From: Branchiostoma lanceolatum
Lineage: Eukaryota > Chordata > Leptocardii > Amphioxiformes > Branchiostomatidae
Assembly (NCBI RefSeq): GCF_035083965.1
Contig: NC_089725.1
Span: forward strand, 24,437,925-24,501,924
Direction: 5' to 3'
Length of the DNA stretch: 64,000 nt
Shown here: positions 38,726 through 48,512 of the stretch, piece after piece
Layout of the letters: the number at the start of each line of letters is the position of its first letter
Position numbering within the stretch: the stretch's first letter is position 1
Notes under the pieces: generated by a model
The model's input: the letters and a program-made list of their open reading frames with translations, nothing else
Database searches by the model: none
Told to the model about the DNA's origin: nothing
Made by a program: the position numbers and the translations under genes

Positions 38726-41700
38726 GTACACACCACACACACGCTCACACCACACACACACACCACACACACACAAACACACCACACACACACACACACA
38801 CAAACACACACCACACACACACAGTCCAGTTTGTGTCATGCTATTTGTGCTCAATGCCAGATTTGTAACGTCTAAGACTGGCGGTAAAGTCATGGTCAGT
38901 ATTAAACACTGTCCAAACGAGCAAAACACATTGATCATCACCTCTGATGTTCATTCTTTTGTTTCAGGTCTGCACACGGAAAGTCACGGCATGACGGGAA
39001 ACTACATGCATGACGTCATGCGCAACACCTCATTCCTGTTGGGTTATAACCCGGAGTCGTATGAACCGTACTGGTGGGAGGGCGCCGAGCCAATCTGGAT
39101 CACCGCCACTAAACAGGAAAGGAAGGTCAACATGTACTACTGGCCAAGTAAGCAGGTTGTCCCTCCTTTTCTCTATCTATCCATCCATCCATCCATCATT
39201 CCCTCCATTCTTACACTCCCCTCTGAATCATTCAGTCTCTTCCTGTTTATCTTCTAAAGTATGAATAAACAGAGTAACATCAAATAGTAAAATAAGCAAT
39301 GCAACTGTAAGGTTCTGCAATTCTTTACATTTTCACGGTGGGTTTACGGTCGCGGGTTTTAATTTCACTGTGACCTTTTTCTCCTTACCGTGAAAGTTGG
39401 CAGCTTTGCTACAAGAAAAGTATTCATATCACACACAGACACACTCATCAAAACACTCCGCGAGAAATACAACGTTAGAGGAGTTGAAAACTTTTCGGCG
39501 CGTAACCAACCATTTTCACACAATATGCTTATGTTTGGAATAGCATGTGAAGTTCCCATCTTCAACACCTTGCCAAACAAGTGTGAGCCGTACGCGGGTT
39601 ACCCGACCTATAACAACATCACCGACAGTATAGACGAGATAGTCCAACTCTTCAGTGAACGAGCTGTCGACATGGCCTTCGTCTACTTCGAAGATGTCGA
39701 CCGGTATGTTGTCAAATTCGGCATACAAATAACGTTAGTAATATCATGTAGTTTATAGTTGTTTTGTGCTGGCATGTCGTACTTTCGCGTAGATATCAGT
39801 AATATGTAAACGTATCCTTGCCTTTTGTAGCACGGAGTTCAACATCATCTTTATTGCATATACATAAAAAAACACATGTAAAAACAACTCACAATATGAA
39901 ACAGTCCAAAGACAGCTAGACCGGCCCCTTAATCAGATCAGTAAAATCTGGAGGGCACGGTAAAAATGATGTGCATCAGACATATGTATTGCACATCTTT
40001 ACGTACATTGCACAGTAGTCATTAACAGCAGGTACATGTTGTTTCTGTTGGTTACTACTATTACAGGTAATGTAAGTTCATTTCATCGGCTGTAAAACAG
40101 CCCAGACGGGGCTTCCCAAATGTAATTTAATCTAATCTAATGTAATCTAATCTAAAATGCGATGTAATCTACTACATGAGATGATGGAATTTCCGCACAG
40201 GCTCGGTCATGCCCATGGGGTAGAGTCCCAGCAGCGACTGGAGGCAACTCGTGACGTCAGCCGCTTCCTGGAATATCTCAGGGAGAATCTCGGCGTAAGT
40301 GACGTCATCGCAACCTACATGTAGCAGAGATAACGACTGGGAAACGTTACCATCCTCCGTAGTGATCCTTGGCTAGCCCCCTTTTTGCGAAAAAAAACGG
40401 AGAGCAAGTGTTAAATACGGAGGACGGTACTCAGGCTGTAGTGATATAAATAGTCAATCACTCATATCAAAGACGTGATAATGAAAGACCTCTATTGCAC
40501 ATTTATGCTTAACAAGCTAAGTACAGGTCATGGTTATAAGCAAAGGAATAGCATGGCATAGATATCACATTTTGGTACTCATAACCTATTATCAAAGTCT
40601 ACAATTCGAATTGACCAAAAGAGCCTCTGCTTGAATATAAACTGAAGTAACACTTACTATTGTTGTTGTTGTTCGTTGTTCACCTTGTAGTGGAAACTTG
40701 CTGTTTCTGTAGCAGGGCATTCTTACAGGGTGGGGTTACTAGCCCTTCCCCCTTTAACGTGCTCGAGGCACCTCCTCGAACGCGGAGCCCCCATTTTACG
40801 TCCCATCCGATTGACGGGTGCAGCCCCAACCAAGATGACCCGGATAGTATTACATCTATTGCTATAGTTAGCAGTTTTTAGAATTATTAAAATGTAGTGT
40901 TTGAGGATGTATCATTCGTGTTGTAGAGAACTGGTCAGTCTGACGATGTGAATGTCGTGGTGATGTCCGATCACGGCATGGCCACGGTTGAGTACGGTCC
41001 CAGCGGCGGTTACGTAAGGCTCAGCAGCTTCATAGACCACAACGACCTGGACAACCCCGTCTTCTACGAGACTTCCTACGTCAGCATGTGGCCAAAGGAG
41101 GGGCGTTTGGACAAGGTAAGACTATTCCCACGGCTCTGTAGCATTTCTTTGTGAGCGATTTGTCCTGTCCTTGGTGCTGAATACCACTCACATAAGTTTG
41201 CGTGCTGTGCTAAAAATACCGGGACAAAACCGTGCCTCGCACACACAGTGGCTTTATATTCACTATTATCAAGTTTTAGGTATACAGCTTGTTATTATTA
41301 TTATATCAACAACATAAAAAGCAATGGAGATGGAAGATGCACAAGAAGATTAAAATGGGAATGTGTTAACGGCTGAAGGAAATCCAACAGTAACTACACA
41401 AACCTAACACAATCTACTATCCCTCATGGTATTCCACCACATGACAAAGTTGTAACATTATGTATTTTACAGGTGTATGCAGATCTTCAACGAGTTCCTC
41501 ATTCCGTAGCTTACAAAAAGGAGGACATACCAGAGGGTTGGCACTACAAGAACGGAAAGTACGTTCCGCCGCTTCTGCTGGTGACGGCCTTCCCGTATCT
41601 TGTTCTCAAGGCAGGTATTTCCAATGGTTGGGCTGTTTCCACTTAATCAAGCATGTTTTCCTCCATGTCCTGTAAGTTTGTACACAGTGCACGACAATCT

Positions 41701-42595
41701 TATTTGAAGTATTAAAAGACTACCCTACATCATTTTCCCCCGCAGAGCCATCCCGCGTCCGTTATAAACAGTAAGCCCGGGTGTACACGAAGGGCACGGG
41801 ACGGCTCTGCGTGGGAGAATGCCTTACATTCTATACAAGCTAACGTTAGTAGGAAAAGCATAAGGGGAGCACTTTTTTGTCTGGATCTGATCTCAATCTC
41901 CAAGCAGATATGTTACTCCGGTCTATCTTCCCTGAGATATGGTTTTAAGGTTCTGAGAGGTTTTATGTGTCACAGGACAGTGTGGTGACGTCACGCCGGA
42001 TCGGTTCCCACGCCTGGGACAACGCCCTGATGGACATGAAGGGAGTCTTCATGGCAGTGGGACCAGGTAGGACATGTCGACCACAGCCCGGTTTGTGTAT
42101 CGTGCTATCCCATAATGATACATATTAAGATTCCGACAATCCCGATGATGATGCCCGTTTTGAAGACTGTGAAAAGTTGCATCTATCATCCTAATATTGG
42201 TCTATGGACGCGCCTTCTGTCAAAGTTATTGACTGCCCCATAAACGAATAGAAAAAAAGAACAGTATGAATTTGTAGCTAATCTTTCAATTTTTTCATTA
42301 AATGACTAACCGATTAGTTTTGTTGCTTTTGCTATTGAAAAATGAAAAAAAAAATTATCCCCAAGACTTTAGGGCCGGCTTCGTGGGCGATTCCATCCAC
42401 CAGGTGGACATCTATCAAATGATGTGTGAGATAACTGGCGTCTCCCCCCGGCCACACAATGGTTCCGTCCTGAGGATCCACGGCCTTCTCAACGATCCCA
42501 TAGATGTCAGCGGTGGCGTCCGAACAACCTTCCAGATCACGTGGGCAACAGCCGCTGTCTTTGCTATTTCCTTCTTGTTAAGAAACTCATATTGA
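38225..42595 (+). CDS. ENPP6: ENPP6-like glycerophosphocholine cholinephosphodiesterase (8 exons)
   Basis: Exons are 38225-38468, 38968-39147, 39544-39703, 40201-40294, 40927-41115, 41473-41610, 41976-42066 and 42366-42595, totalling 442 codons including stop (441 aa; human ENPP6 is 440). Residues 1-24 are a signal peptide. The NPP/alkaline-phosphatase two-zinc site is complete: D35 (FLIDG), nucleophile S72 (KSYPN, serine as in ENPP6 where most NPPs have threonine), N93 (GNYM), D194 and H198 (DVDRLGHAHG), D241/H242 (SDHGM), H347 (GSHAWDN). C143 and C155 match an ENPP6 cysteine pair. The C-terminus (ITWATAAVFAISFLL) is a hydrophobic GPI-anchor-type signal. ENPP6 releases phosphocholine from glycerophosphocholine and lysophosphatidylcholine at the cell surface. 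Introns 1 and 6 require GC donors (38469 and 41611). Intron 1 holds a CA repeat; intron 5 holds a copy of the P450-flank repeat. Confidence 0.94.
38606..38822 (+). repeat. CA-rich microsatellite in ENPP6 intron 1
   Basis: A pure (CA)n run of about 57 bp (around 38662-38718) lies inside a longer interrupted CACA/CCACA tract. It creates spurious His/Thr- and Cys/Val-rich open frames on both strands. Confidence 0.95.
39175..39197 (+). repeat. ATCC tetranucleotide repeat in ENPP6 intron 2
   Basis: About five ATCC units start 27 bp after the exon 2 donor. It is a simple repeat with no function visible. Confidence 0.85.
39838..40175. repeat. SINE-like repeat in ENPP6 intron 3
   Basis: A stretch that includes AGCCCAGACGGGGCTTCCC-type sequence (around 40097-40118) ends in a simple tail of TCTAATCTAATG units (40124-40155). 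A simple-repeat tail after a unique body suggests a SINE or non-LTR 3' end. No second copy is in the window, so the body boundaries are uncertain. Confidence 0.4.
41145..41290 (+). repeat. P450-flank dispersed repeat, copy in ENPP6 intron 5
   Basis: The block GTCCTGTCCTTGGTGCTGAA, continuing to TACCACTCACA and GTGCTGTGCTAAAAA, also occurs near 43025-43135 (inverted), 47095-47165 and 51965-52030. Elsewhere it lies in the 3' flanks of P450 copies; here it sits inside an unrelated gene's intron, so it is mobile or was copied. Confidence 0.8.
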
Positions 42596-43412
42596 CATAC
42601 GGGTGCCTTTGTAGCTAGCGATATCGGACTATTTACTGACGTGAAGAGGGGTCCTTTCAATCAGATAATGTGTGCCATCTAAAATACTATGTAGTTTGAA
42701 TTGTTCTTTCATCATTATAATTTGTGATTTGTGTTGCTGCACTATGTTGTGTACAGACGTCAGCAATTCTTACCTATAATATGTGTACATCGATAGATTG
42801 AAGAAATTAACGAAATAACGGCGTTATTAACGAAATATTACAATGTAGATGAAGATCCACGTTCGTTAAATCTTTATTGATGACTCATTTTGTTGGGAAA
42901 ACTAGACAAGTAGAACAATGCTAGTATCTCCATCGCTTTTCATTTTAAGTCATATGCTGTTGATGATGATAATGATAATAATAACAAGCCGTATACCTAA
43001 AACTTAATAAGAGTGAATACAAAGCCACCGATTGTGCGAGGCACGGTTTTGTCCCGGTGTTTTTAGCACAGCACGTAAACCTGTGTGAGTGGTATTCAGC
43101 ACCAAGGAAAGGACAAGTCGCTCACAGAGAAATGGTTTAGAAATAGAATCAACATCGTGTCAATCTGTAATACTAGGGGAGACTAAGATCTTTTGTTTGA
43201 TCAATGGGTTATAGAGTACTATTTTAGCCTTGCCATAAAGATTGAAGTTCGCTCTAGCGCATACGTCTCTGTTGTGTACAGACATTTACAACGAAATTAC
43301 GTCACGTATGAGACTACATAAGAATCCACTTAACATACATGCTAAAATCAAAGTCATCAAAAAAGATTTAGAACTTAGACAAAACGTCTAGTACTGATAA
43401 CCATAGAATATA
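42596..43412. other. Convergent intergenic between ENPP6 and P450 gene A
   Basis: The ENPP6 3' UTR should begin here, but I found no AATAAA for it. From about 43,015 to 43,240 the sequence is the inverted copy of the P450 3'-flank repeat, so it belongs to the downstream flank of gene A. Confidence 0.6.
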
Positions 43413-43418
43413 TTTATT
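43413..43418 (-). other. Poly(A) signal, P450 gene A
   Basis: TTTATT on the plus strand is AATAAA on the minus strand, about 260 bp beyond the gene A stop codon in AT-rich DNA. Confidence 0.55.
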
Positions 43419-43678
43419 TTGCTATCATCAATCCGAGAAGTTTTTCCTGGCATTCTGTACCCGACTATCAGTTTGTTGATTCTTCTTTGTTTATCTGCTA
43501 GTTTTTGAAGGTAGTGCATTTGTACTGTTCCATCCGAGGATATCATAATCGATAGTTAAGTTTGTATTGGCATGATAATGCATGCAATGCACACGTGAAT
43601 ATAATGTGTATCACAACAAGAATGTCCATTTTTTTCATCAGCTACGGAGTTACGCGCTTATCATCCATGTCATCGCTT

Positions 43679-46455
43679 CTACTTCTTGCGATAGACGGCC
43701 TGTATCTTGTACGGTCTGGGAAGAAGAGTGGCTCCGATCTCTCCAGCCATATCTGGCTCAGGCGCGCCCTCTGGCAGTTTGAATGTGAACTGCTGCAGCA
43801 GGGACGTGAGGAACAGGAACAGTTCCATCTTGGCCAGCTGCTCGCCGAGGCAAATTCTTCTTCCTGTGTAGGGACAGAGTGATAACATATCAGATCCAAT
43901 TGCAAGAGGAGAAACTCTAGCTTTGGATGAATTCGACAGCGATATAGCAATGCACATTTTTTCCTCAATGCCCAGAAAGTCCCCATGTAATAGGAGAACC
44001 CGAAAGAAAAAGCCCACAGCACCCACCCGAATCCAAAAAATAAATGTATCCTACTAACGTTACATCTTGTTTTATGGATAATGCTTGTGCATCATTTCTG
44101 GAGGTACTGGACATGACTCAACGTTACTTAACACGGCAACTGAGAGTTTTTGGCTGCCCTATAATGTTGGTATTATATAATTGCAGAATGTGTCCCCTGT
44201 AATTGTGAAGAAAAACCCTCAACATGCACTGCACGAAATGGCCTCGTATCCCGGCGTATACGATCAGGGATTCCTCCGGAAATATTCCATATCCCGGTGC
44301 GGATTTAGCGTATCCGTTAGTTATATATACGCTAAATCCGCACCGGGATATGGAATATTTCCGGAGGAATCCCGTTACGTATACGCCGGGATACGAGGCC
44401 ATTTCGTGCAGTGATGCCTTGGGTTGTTAAAAGGTACCATATTTCACTACTGCCTGTCTGACAACACTTAGCTTACCTGTGGAGAACGGCATGAAGGCCT
44501 CTGGGACCTTGACCCTCCCGTTGTCGTCCAGGAACCTGCTGGGGTCGAACGTGTCCGGGTGGGACCAGTAGGCAGGGTCCATGTGGACGGACCACAGGTT
44601 AACCCACACCTGGGTGTGTGCAGGGATGTCGTACCCCTGCAGGCCGGTAGGGGACGAGGTGCAATGGGGCACGGACAGGGGAACCGTGGTGCGGATCCGC
44701 TGACTCTCCAGGATGGTCGCTTCTGTGAAGGGCAGCTCCTCACGTCTGGAGTAAGGCGGGATTTCATCACGTCCTACCACGGTATCCAGCTCCTCTTGGA
44801 CTTTCCGCTGCCACGAAGGGTTGAGCGCGAGGTAGAGCAGTGCCCAGCACAAGGTCGTCGTCGTCGTTTCTGTACCTGCATCGAAGAACTCTGACGCAAT
44901 GTGACGGATGGTGACTTCTGTAACAAACGTCTCGCTTCCATTCTTCTGCTCTATCTCTAGCAGGCACACATCAATAAGATCGCGTATGTTGCTGGGATCG
45001 AATGTCTCCTTGTGTTCTTCAATAAACTTTCCATACCACTGCCCGGACTTACGGTCGATTTCCATCCATTCCCTGAACATGCCACGGAACCCAGGGACGT
45101 GTCTCAGAGCTGGGTAAAAGTTCAGCGGTTGTGCGTCTAGAAATAACTGGAAGGTGCGATCGACTCTCTCAATCTCATCTTTAAAATCTGGATCGTCAGG
45201 TTCAAACCGTCTTCCAAGTACGATGGAGGCGATGACGTTGCAGACAGCGATCTGAATGATGCGGCTGACTTGGAAGGGTCTCCCATCCTTGTCCTAAACA
45301 TGGTACAGAACACTAGTGCTTAACAAAAATCCGTACGTACGCTACATGACAGAGATCTTTGTGGGAACTAACTTAAGCCAGGTACGGGTAGGGGGAGGTG
45401 TTTGAGGCTTTCATTAATGCTATTTCTAGTTTGACGAATGTCTGAACTGCGCTGGTTTCTAATTGATACATGTATGTACTTCACCCAATATGTACGCTTA
45501 AAGTGAAGATAAAAAAGAACATTCGCAACAGAGTCAGAAGGGAATTACTGTCGTGAACACAAAAACGTCAGTGTAAAAAATATATTTTGATTCGCGTTAA
45601 ATTCTCACCTCAAAACATTTAACAAGCACCATACATTCATGTCGGATGATTGATTCCAACTTCTCCTTCCCAACACCAAGGTGGCGTAGAGCGGACAGAC
45701 CAAAGCGCCGAAAACTCTTCCATTTGTTGCCGTATTTTGCCATGATTAAGCCTGTAGCAGAATAACAGTCAGTTAGTTTATTGTTATATATTGCATGGTC
45801 TCAACAGCCGTCAGAAGCCCTGTAGCTATCAGAAAACCTACACTTAATCGCTGGAAAAAAACGTCCGACCCGACGGGCAACTGCAACGGAGGGTAAATCT
45901 GATAAATCTAATCTATTCTCCTTGACCAACTCCCATGCCTCGTGGCTGTAAGAACGATTGTAGAGAACTTACCTCCATGTTGTGATTATAGTACTTTGTA
46001 CCCATGTGTAATGAGGTCAGTGCCCGAGTTTCATGTCGGCATAGATCGCATATTGACGTACAGAATCACAAATGTGCGTTGTAAATTTGATCAGCGTAAC
46101 ATTTACCTTCCTTGCAGTCACAGACATCGGTCAGCAACAGAGAAGGTCTGTCCGAGAAGTGCGCGGCCTTCATGACCAGGGCTTCCTTGATGGCGGCACA
46201 CCCGTTCACAACCACCACGTCCTGAGGACCCATCCGCAGACTGAACACGTCTCCGTACTGGCGGCGCCACGCCGTCAGCTGCAGGTGGGGCTCCCGGGTC
46301 AGGGACAGCAGGTTCCCCAAGAACGGCAGCCCAGGGGGGCTGGGGGGAAACTTGTCTGGACGGCCGCGGCGTCCCGTCCATGTCCGGAGACAGAAGAGCG
46401 ACAGAAGGAACGAACAGACCAAAACAAGACCCGTGGTCAGGTCGACTGACTCCAT
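43679..46455 (-). CDS. CYP2-clan cytochrome P450, gene A (complete, 4 exons)
   Basis: Minus-strand exons are 46455-46107, 45751-45609, 45293-44477 and 43863-43679, with GT-AG sites and phases 1, 0 and 1, giving 497 aa. The N-terminal membrane anchor ([14 protein letters not shown]) is followed by a proline-rich hinge ([14 protein letters not shown]), typical of microsomal P450s. Helix C has WKSFRR; the I-helix oxygen-binding motif is AGTET near 303-307; the K-helix ExxR is ESQR near 360-363; the PERF region is PSRF; the haem loop is [10 protein letters not shown] with C441 as the expected iron ligand. It should be an ER mono-oxygenase using P450 reductase; the substrate cannot be told. The closest vertebrate relatives are CYP2 families, but the subfamily is unclear. 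Exon 2 and the first half of exon 3 differ clearly from genes B and C, while exon 1 and the second half of exon 3 are nearly identical. Intron 3 holds a 187-bp hairpin. Confidence 0.95.
44227..44413. mobile_element. 187-bp near-perfect palindrome in P450 gene A intron 3
   Basis: The left arm CACTGCACGAAATGGCCTCG (44227 on) and the right arm ending in its exact complement at 44413 pair for about 85 nt each, with one mismatched patch (GATCA against GTTAC) and a short AT-rich centre. It is probably a foldback MITE of a family different from the others here. No target duplication is obvious. Confidence 0.8.
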
Positions 46456-46545
46456 TGTAAAGCTTTACGTTATAAGTTGAACGTTTGCTTCTTGATATTA
46501 CCTTAGAGTTAGACTCGACGCCAGCACAGCAGTCATGAGGAAAAC

Positions 46546-46574
46546 AGGTCAAAGTTGAAAAATCGAAATGACCT
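46546..46574 (-). promoter_or_regulatory. AGGTCA element upstream of P450 gene A
   Basis: On the minus strand this reads AGGTCA, a 17-base spacer, then TGACCT, about 95-120 bp upstream of the start codon. AGGTCA is the nuclear-receptor half-site. Similar half-sites occur upstream of genes B and C, embedded in shared sequence. Receptor binding is inference. Confidence 0.45.
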
Positions 46575-46739
46575 TTGCTCTATTTGTAGATCTTTGTATG
46601 CGCGCCGAGTGACACAAACATGCATGATCATGCATGCTACGTTACAGCCTTGGTCACATTTATTTGTTGCAGGGTCTAACAAATCTAGTTGCAGCATGGT
46701 CTTTCGAGCGCCACGGACGTTCGATGAACTCTATAGCTA

Positions 46740-46870
46740 CCGACCGCAACCGCGTTTACGAGCGAAGTGAAAGAAACGTAAAGCTTGACAATGGAGCAAT
46801 GGAGCTTGACATTTCCTTTTTTCTCTGTTAATGTTTCTTTTGTGCGAATAGAATAAACAAAAGAATATCT
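46740..46870 (+). pseudogene. Collapsed P450 relic (promoter and ATG joined to 3' flank)
   Basis: GAAAGAAACGTAAAGCTTGACAATGGAG at about 46763-46790 matches the 5' UTR and start codon of genes B and C (AAAGAAACGTAACGCTTGAC then ATGGAG). Within about 30 bp it changes to TGTTAATGTTTCTTTTGTGC and GAATAGAATAAAC, which matches the gene B 3' end near 51395-51430, including the poly(A) signal region. Everything between, all four exons, is missing. It is in plus orientation, head to head with gene A. Confidence 0.7.
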
Positions 46871-46919
46871 ACGACATCTGCTGCATGTGTTGTGGAGGAC
46901 TTACGTCATGCATGACGTA

Positions 46920-47230
46920 ATCTTATTGTAAATGACTGTGCACAACAAAGACGTATGTCCTAATAAGAACAAACTACCATATTTCGAGAAAGGCTGAAGG
47001 GCTATTTTATCTACCCCATTGATCAAACAAAAGATCTTAGTCCGTCCTAGTGTTACAGATTGACACGATGTTGATTCTATTTCTAAACCATTTCTCTGTG
47101 AGCGACTTGTCCTGTCCCTGGTGCTGAATACCACTCACACAGATTTACGTGCTGTGCTAAAAACACAGGCTTTATCTTCACTCTTATACTTTAAGCTCTA
47201 GGTACGCACAGCGAGTTATTAACAACAGAC
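46920..47230 (+). repeat. P450 3'-flank repeat copy
   Basis: This segment is homologous to 51720-52070 and, inverted, to 43020-43240. Shared blocks include CCATTGATCAAAC, CAGATTGACACGATGTTGAT and the GTCCTGTCC/TGGTGCTGAATACCACTCAC core. It follows the collapsed relic, as the related copy follows gene B. Confidence 0.8.
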
Positions 47231-47458
47231 ATATTTGAAAGTAATGAAAATATCAATATTGTGCAAAGCGTTCCATCAACTTTCCATAAAAAAATTCATA
47301 TAAAATTGACGAACTCGGCATTTTATCTAGGATTTGATTAATAACACCTTAGTTTATACTGTCGATTTCCATCCACTGACTTGGCTGAATCACTGACATT
47401 TGTAAATGACATAATACAGCAACACAAAGCAAAAGCTAAGTTGTAAAGAAATCCCTCT

Positions 47459-47540
47459 CAAGTCCGTAGACAGAAGGCGAACGACAATCAGACATGACTC
47501 GTGGTCAGGTAGTCAAGCGTTGTCAAGCGTTTTCATTCAG
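47459..47540 (-). pseudogene. Decayed P450 exon-1 fragment (first copy)
   Basis: The minus strand retains a degraded version of the P450 5' UTR and first codons, recognisable by ACCTGACCACGAGTC (genes: ACCTGACCACGGGTC) and the GACAG/CTCCGGAC-type end. The start codon is gone, an insertion has doubled a TCAAGCGT block, and homology stops after about 80 bp at the same point as in the copy at 52339-52440. Confidence 0.65.
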
Positions 47541-48432
47541 ACAGCACGTAGTTACCGATTAGCCTTGAGGTTAGAATGCCCCACCTGGTCATAGAGAAAT
47601 ATAAGACAGATATAACGTTAAGAGTGGCCTTATGTAAATCTGTTACGCACGTGCGCGTCACGGCCACTTGGATAGGAAAAGGTTACGGCCAGTGGAGTTC
47701 ATCGGTCGTCCCTGACTATGGAAAGGTTGGGGTCTGACAGGCCCTACCGCTGTTAATTTTTGTTAGACACTGCACCAAATGACTGTGAGGTACCTGCCAT
47801 TCATACTTTGAACTTTATGCACTAATGGCACGTGTGCGAATACAGTATTACATGAAATGGTACATGAGAAGAAACCAAATAGTAATAATTATGGTTTGCT
47901 TAATCCAAGTATAATAGCGAAGATAACCATCAAACATAAAGCATAGTGAAAGATCGTAGTGTTCAATTTCTCATTTAAAAAAAGACGCCATCAAACTGAC
48001 CTGTTGTCCGATTTTTTCGGGGCAAACCCGTTGCTCCTAAAATTAACCAAGGGAATTTGGTATCAATTTAAAGCTGAAGATATGAACTATCACACTGTGG
48101 AAATAGCTAATTGGATCTAGGTACACTGTAAAAAAGTCGTGCACAAATAAAGTGACCAAAAATTGCTTGGTGTTTCGAAAGCCACAGCGTTTGCTGTCAT
48201 TTTGAAATGCGCAAAGTAGCTTAATGGTTGTATTGGACACATCCTGTAGATTTGAGAAAGTATAAACATTATGTAGGTCTGAGGTCTTTTCGCTGCACGA
48301 CAGTGAGTCTACACCCATGCAACGGGGTCAAATAGTGACGTGGCGAATGCCGTATCTTAGAGTCTAGAGATTATCGCATTCTGCGGTTTGACAGGGAGCG
48401 GCTGGCTATTAAGAAAAAAAACCAATTGTCGA
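47541..48432. other. Upstream of P450 gene B, no gene
   Basis: The part up to about 47,760 still resembles 52,440-52,650 (for example GGCCAGTGGAGTTCATCGGT against GGCCAGTAGAGTTCATCGGT). The rest is unique AT-rich DNA with no coding signal. Confidence 0.6.
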
Positions 48433-48453
48433 AGGTCATCTGTTGTTCGACCT
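48433..48453 (+). promoter_or_regulatory. AGGTCA element upstream of P450 gene B
   Basis: AGGTCATCTGTTGTTCGACCT lies 80 bp upstream of the start codon, within GAAGGTCATCTGTTGTT, which matches gene C (AAAGGTCATTTGTTGTT). The half-site and its distance are conserved while nearby bases differ. Confidence 0.45.
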
Positions 48454-48512
48454 GTTTTTCTGCCATGATCGACGATCGAGTCGAAGCTAGTAAAGAAACG
48501 TAACGCTTGACA

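Noticed and set aside
38481-38941. Several Cys/Val- or His/Thr-rich open frames
   Set aside because: They are translations of the CA repeat in ENPP6 intron 1.
41608-41648. ENPP6 exon 6 extended to the GT at 41615
   Set aside because: This donor leaves exon 7 out of frame with the conserved GSHAWDN zinc-ligand region; the GC donor at 41611 keeps it in frame.
42371-42375. ENPP6 exon 8 starting after the TTTAG at 42371
   Set aside because: Phase does not match exon 7. The upstream acceptor CCCCAAG (exon from 42366) gives GPDF, which is conserved in ENPP6.
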